Below, piece by piece: positions 5,865 through 7,117 of a stretch of DNA of 7,117 nucleotides; position 1 is the stretch's first letter, and the number at the start of each line of letters is the position of its first letter. The stretch is from contig CALAAN010000052.1 of the NCBI GenBank assembly GCA_937884915.1, positions 1 through 7,117 of the forward strand. Reading direction: 5' to 3'. This stretch comes from an uncultured Oscillibacter sp. GTDB taxonomy: Bacteria; Bacillota; Clostridia; Oscillospirales; Oscillospiraceae. The position numbers were made by a program, and so were the translations under genes. The notes under the pieces are model-generated. The model saw nothing but the letters and a program-made list of their open reading frames with translations. It was not told the DNA's origin and made no database searches.

Positions 5865-7117
5865 GCATTCAAGTTCAGCAGGGGGCGAAAATCACGCCGG
5901 TCTCGTTCGAGACGGGGGAGACGCTGCTCTCCGCGCTGCGGCGGGCCGGATATTCCATCCCAGCGGCCTGCGGCGGCAAGGGCCGCTGCGGTAAATGCCG
6001 CGTGAAGGTGAACGGCGTGCCGCGCCTTGCCTGCAAGACGCGGGCGCAGGACGGTGATCGGATCGACCTGCCGGAGACGATGCGCGGCGTCATCCTGACG
6101 GACACGCTCACGCTGCCGAAGGCGCAGGCAGGCCGCTCCGGCCTTGGCGCGGCGGTCGACCTCGGTACGACGACGGTGGCGCTGCGGCTCTTCGACCGCG
6201 CGGACGGAAAGCTGCTCGCGCAGACGCAAGACTGGAACGCGCAGGTGCCTTACGGCGCGGACGTCATCAGCCGCATCCAACACACGATGGAAGCGCCCGA
6301 CGGACTCGACGAGCTGTCGCGCTGTATCCGTGCGCAGGTGCACGAGCTTTTGCAGCAGGCGCTTTTTGCCGCCGGACGGAAGACGGAGAATGTCGAAGAG
6401 CTTATCATCGCGGGCAACACTGTGATGCAGCACCTGTTCGACGGGCGCGAGGTCGCATCTATCGCCCGCGCGCCGTTTCAGCCGGAAACGCTTTTTGAAG
6501 ACGGCGCGGGCAAGCCGCTTTCGGGCATTCCCGTGCGCTTTGCCCCGTGCGTCGCGGGCTATGTCGGCGGCGACATCACGGCGGGACTGCTGGCAGACGG
6601 ACTTTTTGCGCAGCCCGAATTGCGGCTGTTTCTCGATATCGGCACGAACGGCGAAATGGCGCTGGGAAATGAGGACGGCGCGCTCTGCTGCGCGGTCGCC
6701 TCGGGCCCCGCGTTCGAGGGCGCGGGCATCCGCTGCGGCATGCCTGGCATCACGGGCGCGGTGAGCCACGTGCGCTACGATAGAGGTTTCCTCTGCGACA
6801 TCGTCGGCGGTGGTGAGGCAAAGGGTATCTGCGGTTCAGGATTGATCGACCTTGTTGCCGTGCTTTTGGACCGCGGTGTGATCGACGAGAGCGGGCGGCT
6901 GCTGCCGCCGCAGGATGCGCCGGAGGACATGCGCCGCTACCTGACCGAGGACGGTCAGGGCAACGGCATGTTCCACCTGACAAAGGCCGTGAGCCTGACG
7001 GCGCGCGATGTGCGCAATTTGCAGCTCGCCAAGGCGGCGGTGGCGGGCGGCATTCGGGTGCTGCTTGAGCAGCGCGGCGTGACGGCGGACGACATTGCGA
7101 GCGTGGAGCTTGCGGGC
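5858..7117 (+). CDS. Corrinoid-activating protein: N-terminal [2Fe-2S] ferredoxin domain plus ASKHA ATPase (RACo-like, DUF4445; 3' end outside window)
   Basis: The frame runs open for 420 codons from a GTG to the window edge. Residues 1-75 form a plant-type [2Fe-2S] domain with C38-x5-C44-x2-C47-x11-C59 (ACGGKGRCGKC). The ASKHA ATPase part follows: phosphate-1 motif VDLGTTTVAL (100-109), AGNTVMQHL (185-193), phosphate-2 motif LDIGTNGEM (259-267), ASGPAFEGAGI (281-291) and the adenosine-binding GICGSGLIDL (323-332). This is the architecture of RACo-type reductive activators, which use ATP and a low-potential electron to return inactive Co(II) corrinoid proteins to Co(I). Its likely client is the cobalamin domain of the fusion encoded divergently. 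Compared with the roughly 630-residue RACo, the ASKHA domain begins only about 30 residues after the ferredoxin domain, so the middle domain is absent. By comparison with the family, about 80 further residues probably lie outside the window. There is no in-frame ATG near the start; GTG at 5849 is an alternative. Confidence 0.88.
   Translation, partial: MSSIQVQQGAKITPVSFETGETLLSALRRAGYSIPAACGGKGRCGKCRVKVNGVPRLACKTRAQDGDRIDLPETMRGVILTDTLTLPKAQAGRSGLGAAVDLGTTTVALRLFDRADGKLLAQTQDWNAQVPYGADVISRIQHTMEAPDGLDELSRCIRAQVHELLQQALFAAGRKTENVEELIIAGNTVMQHLFDGREVASIARAPFQPETLFEDGAGKPLSGIPVRFAPCVAGYVGGDITAGLLADGLFAQPELRLFLDIGTNGEMALGNEDGALCCAVASGPAFEGAGIRCGMPGITGAVSHVRYDRGFLCDIVGGGEAKGICGSGLIDLVAVLLDRGVIDESGRLLPPQDAPEDMRRYLTEDGQGNGMFHLTKAVSLTARDVRNLQLAKAAVAGGIRVLLEQRGVTADDIASVELAG

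Noticed and set aside
5861..6769. A 302-codon minus-strand open frame opposite the activator gene
   Set aside because: The translation is Arg/Ala-rich without motifs, whereas the GTG-started plus frame carries ordered [2Fe-2S] and ASKHA motifs throughout.
1..7117. CRISPR array, tRNA/rRNA genes, insertion sequence or phage genes
   Set aside because: No regularly spaced direct repeats, tRNA-like cloverleaf, transposase or integrase motifs were found on either strand.

Overview
The window looks like chromosomal DNA of a high-GC, anaerobic, Gram-positive bacterium of the Clostridia, most plausibly a gut-type Oscillospiraceae relative. The clues are an S-layer-homology (SLH) domain on an exported protein, cobalamin-dependent methyl-transfer genes with an ASKHA-type corrinoid activator, a DUF2284 protein, Gram-positive ribosome-binding sites and AT-rich sigma-A-type promoters between GC-rich genes. 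The genus cannot be fixed from the sequence alone.

Left part (1-3480). A minus-strand gene running off the left edge encodes a membrane protein of unknown function with three N-terminal membrane helices and a long extracytoplasmic part (582 residues visible). A 294-bp divergent intergenic region (1747-2040) separates it from a plus-strand gene. It holds a promoter for each direction, a nested imperfect inverted repeat of about 120 bp whose right arm lies inside the plus-strand promoter, and a hairpin in the plus-strand leader. The plus-strand gene (2041-3417) encodes a secreted, SLH-bearing class I glutamine amidotransferase-fold hydrolase (peptidase C26, PuuD-like) with its Cys-His-Glu triad intact. 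A UUCG-capped terminator at 3447-3480, flanked by A and T tracts, can serve both it and the convergent operon to the right.

Right part (3497-7117). This is a compact corrinoid methyl-transfer locus. The minus-strand operon begins with a cysteine-rich DUF2284 protein (5244-5771). After 16 nt follows a 576-residue fusion of a UroD-like methyltransferase barrel to a complete cobalamin-binding module (3497-5227). Divergent from it is a corrinoid-activating protein with an N-terminal [2Fe-2S] domain and an ASKHA ATPase domain, starting at a GTG and cut by the right edge (5858 onward). The inferred logic is that the fusion moves a methyl group through its own cobalamin, and the divergent activator reductively rescues the cofactor when it oxidises to Co(II). 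DUF2284 is an iron-sulfur or metal-protein candidate in the same pathway. The methyl donor and final acceptor are not revealed.

The most striking non-coding feature is the 86-bp gap between the DUF2284 and activator genes. A perfect-consensus minus-strand promoter (TTGACA-17-TATAAT) and a near-consensus plus-strand promoter (TTGACA-18-TAAAAT) face each other, and each -35 box lies in the translation-start region of the opposing gene. This arrangement predicts transcriptional interference between the methyltransferase operon and its activator.
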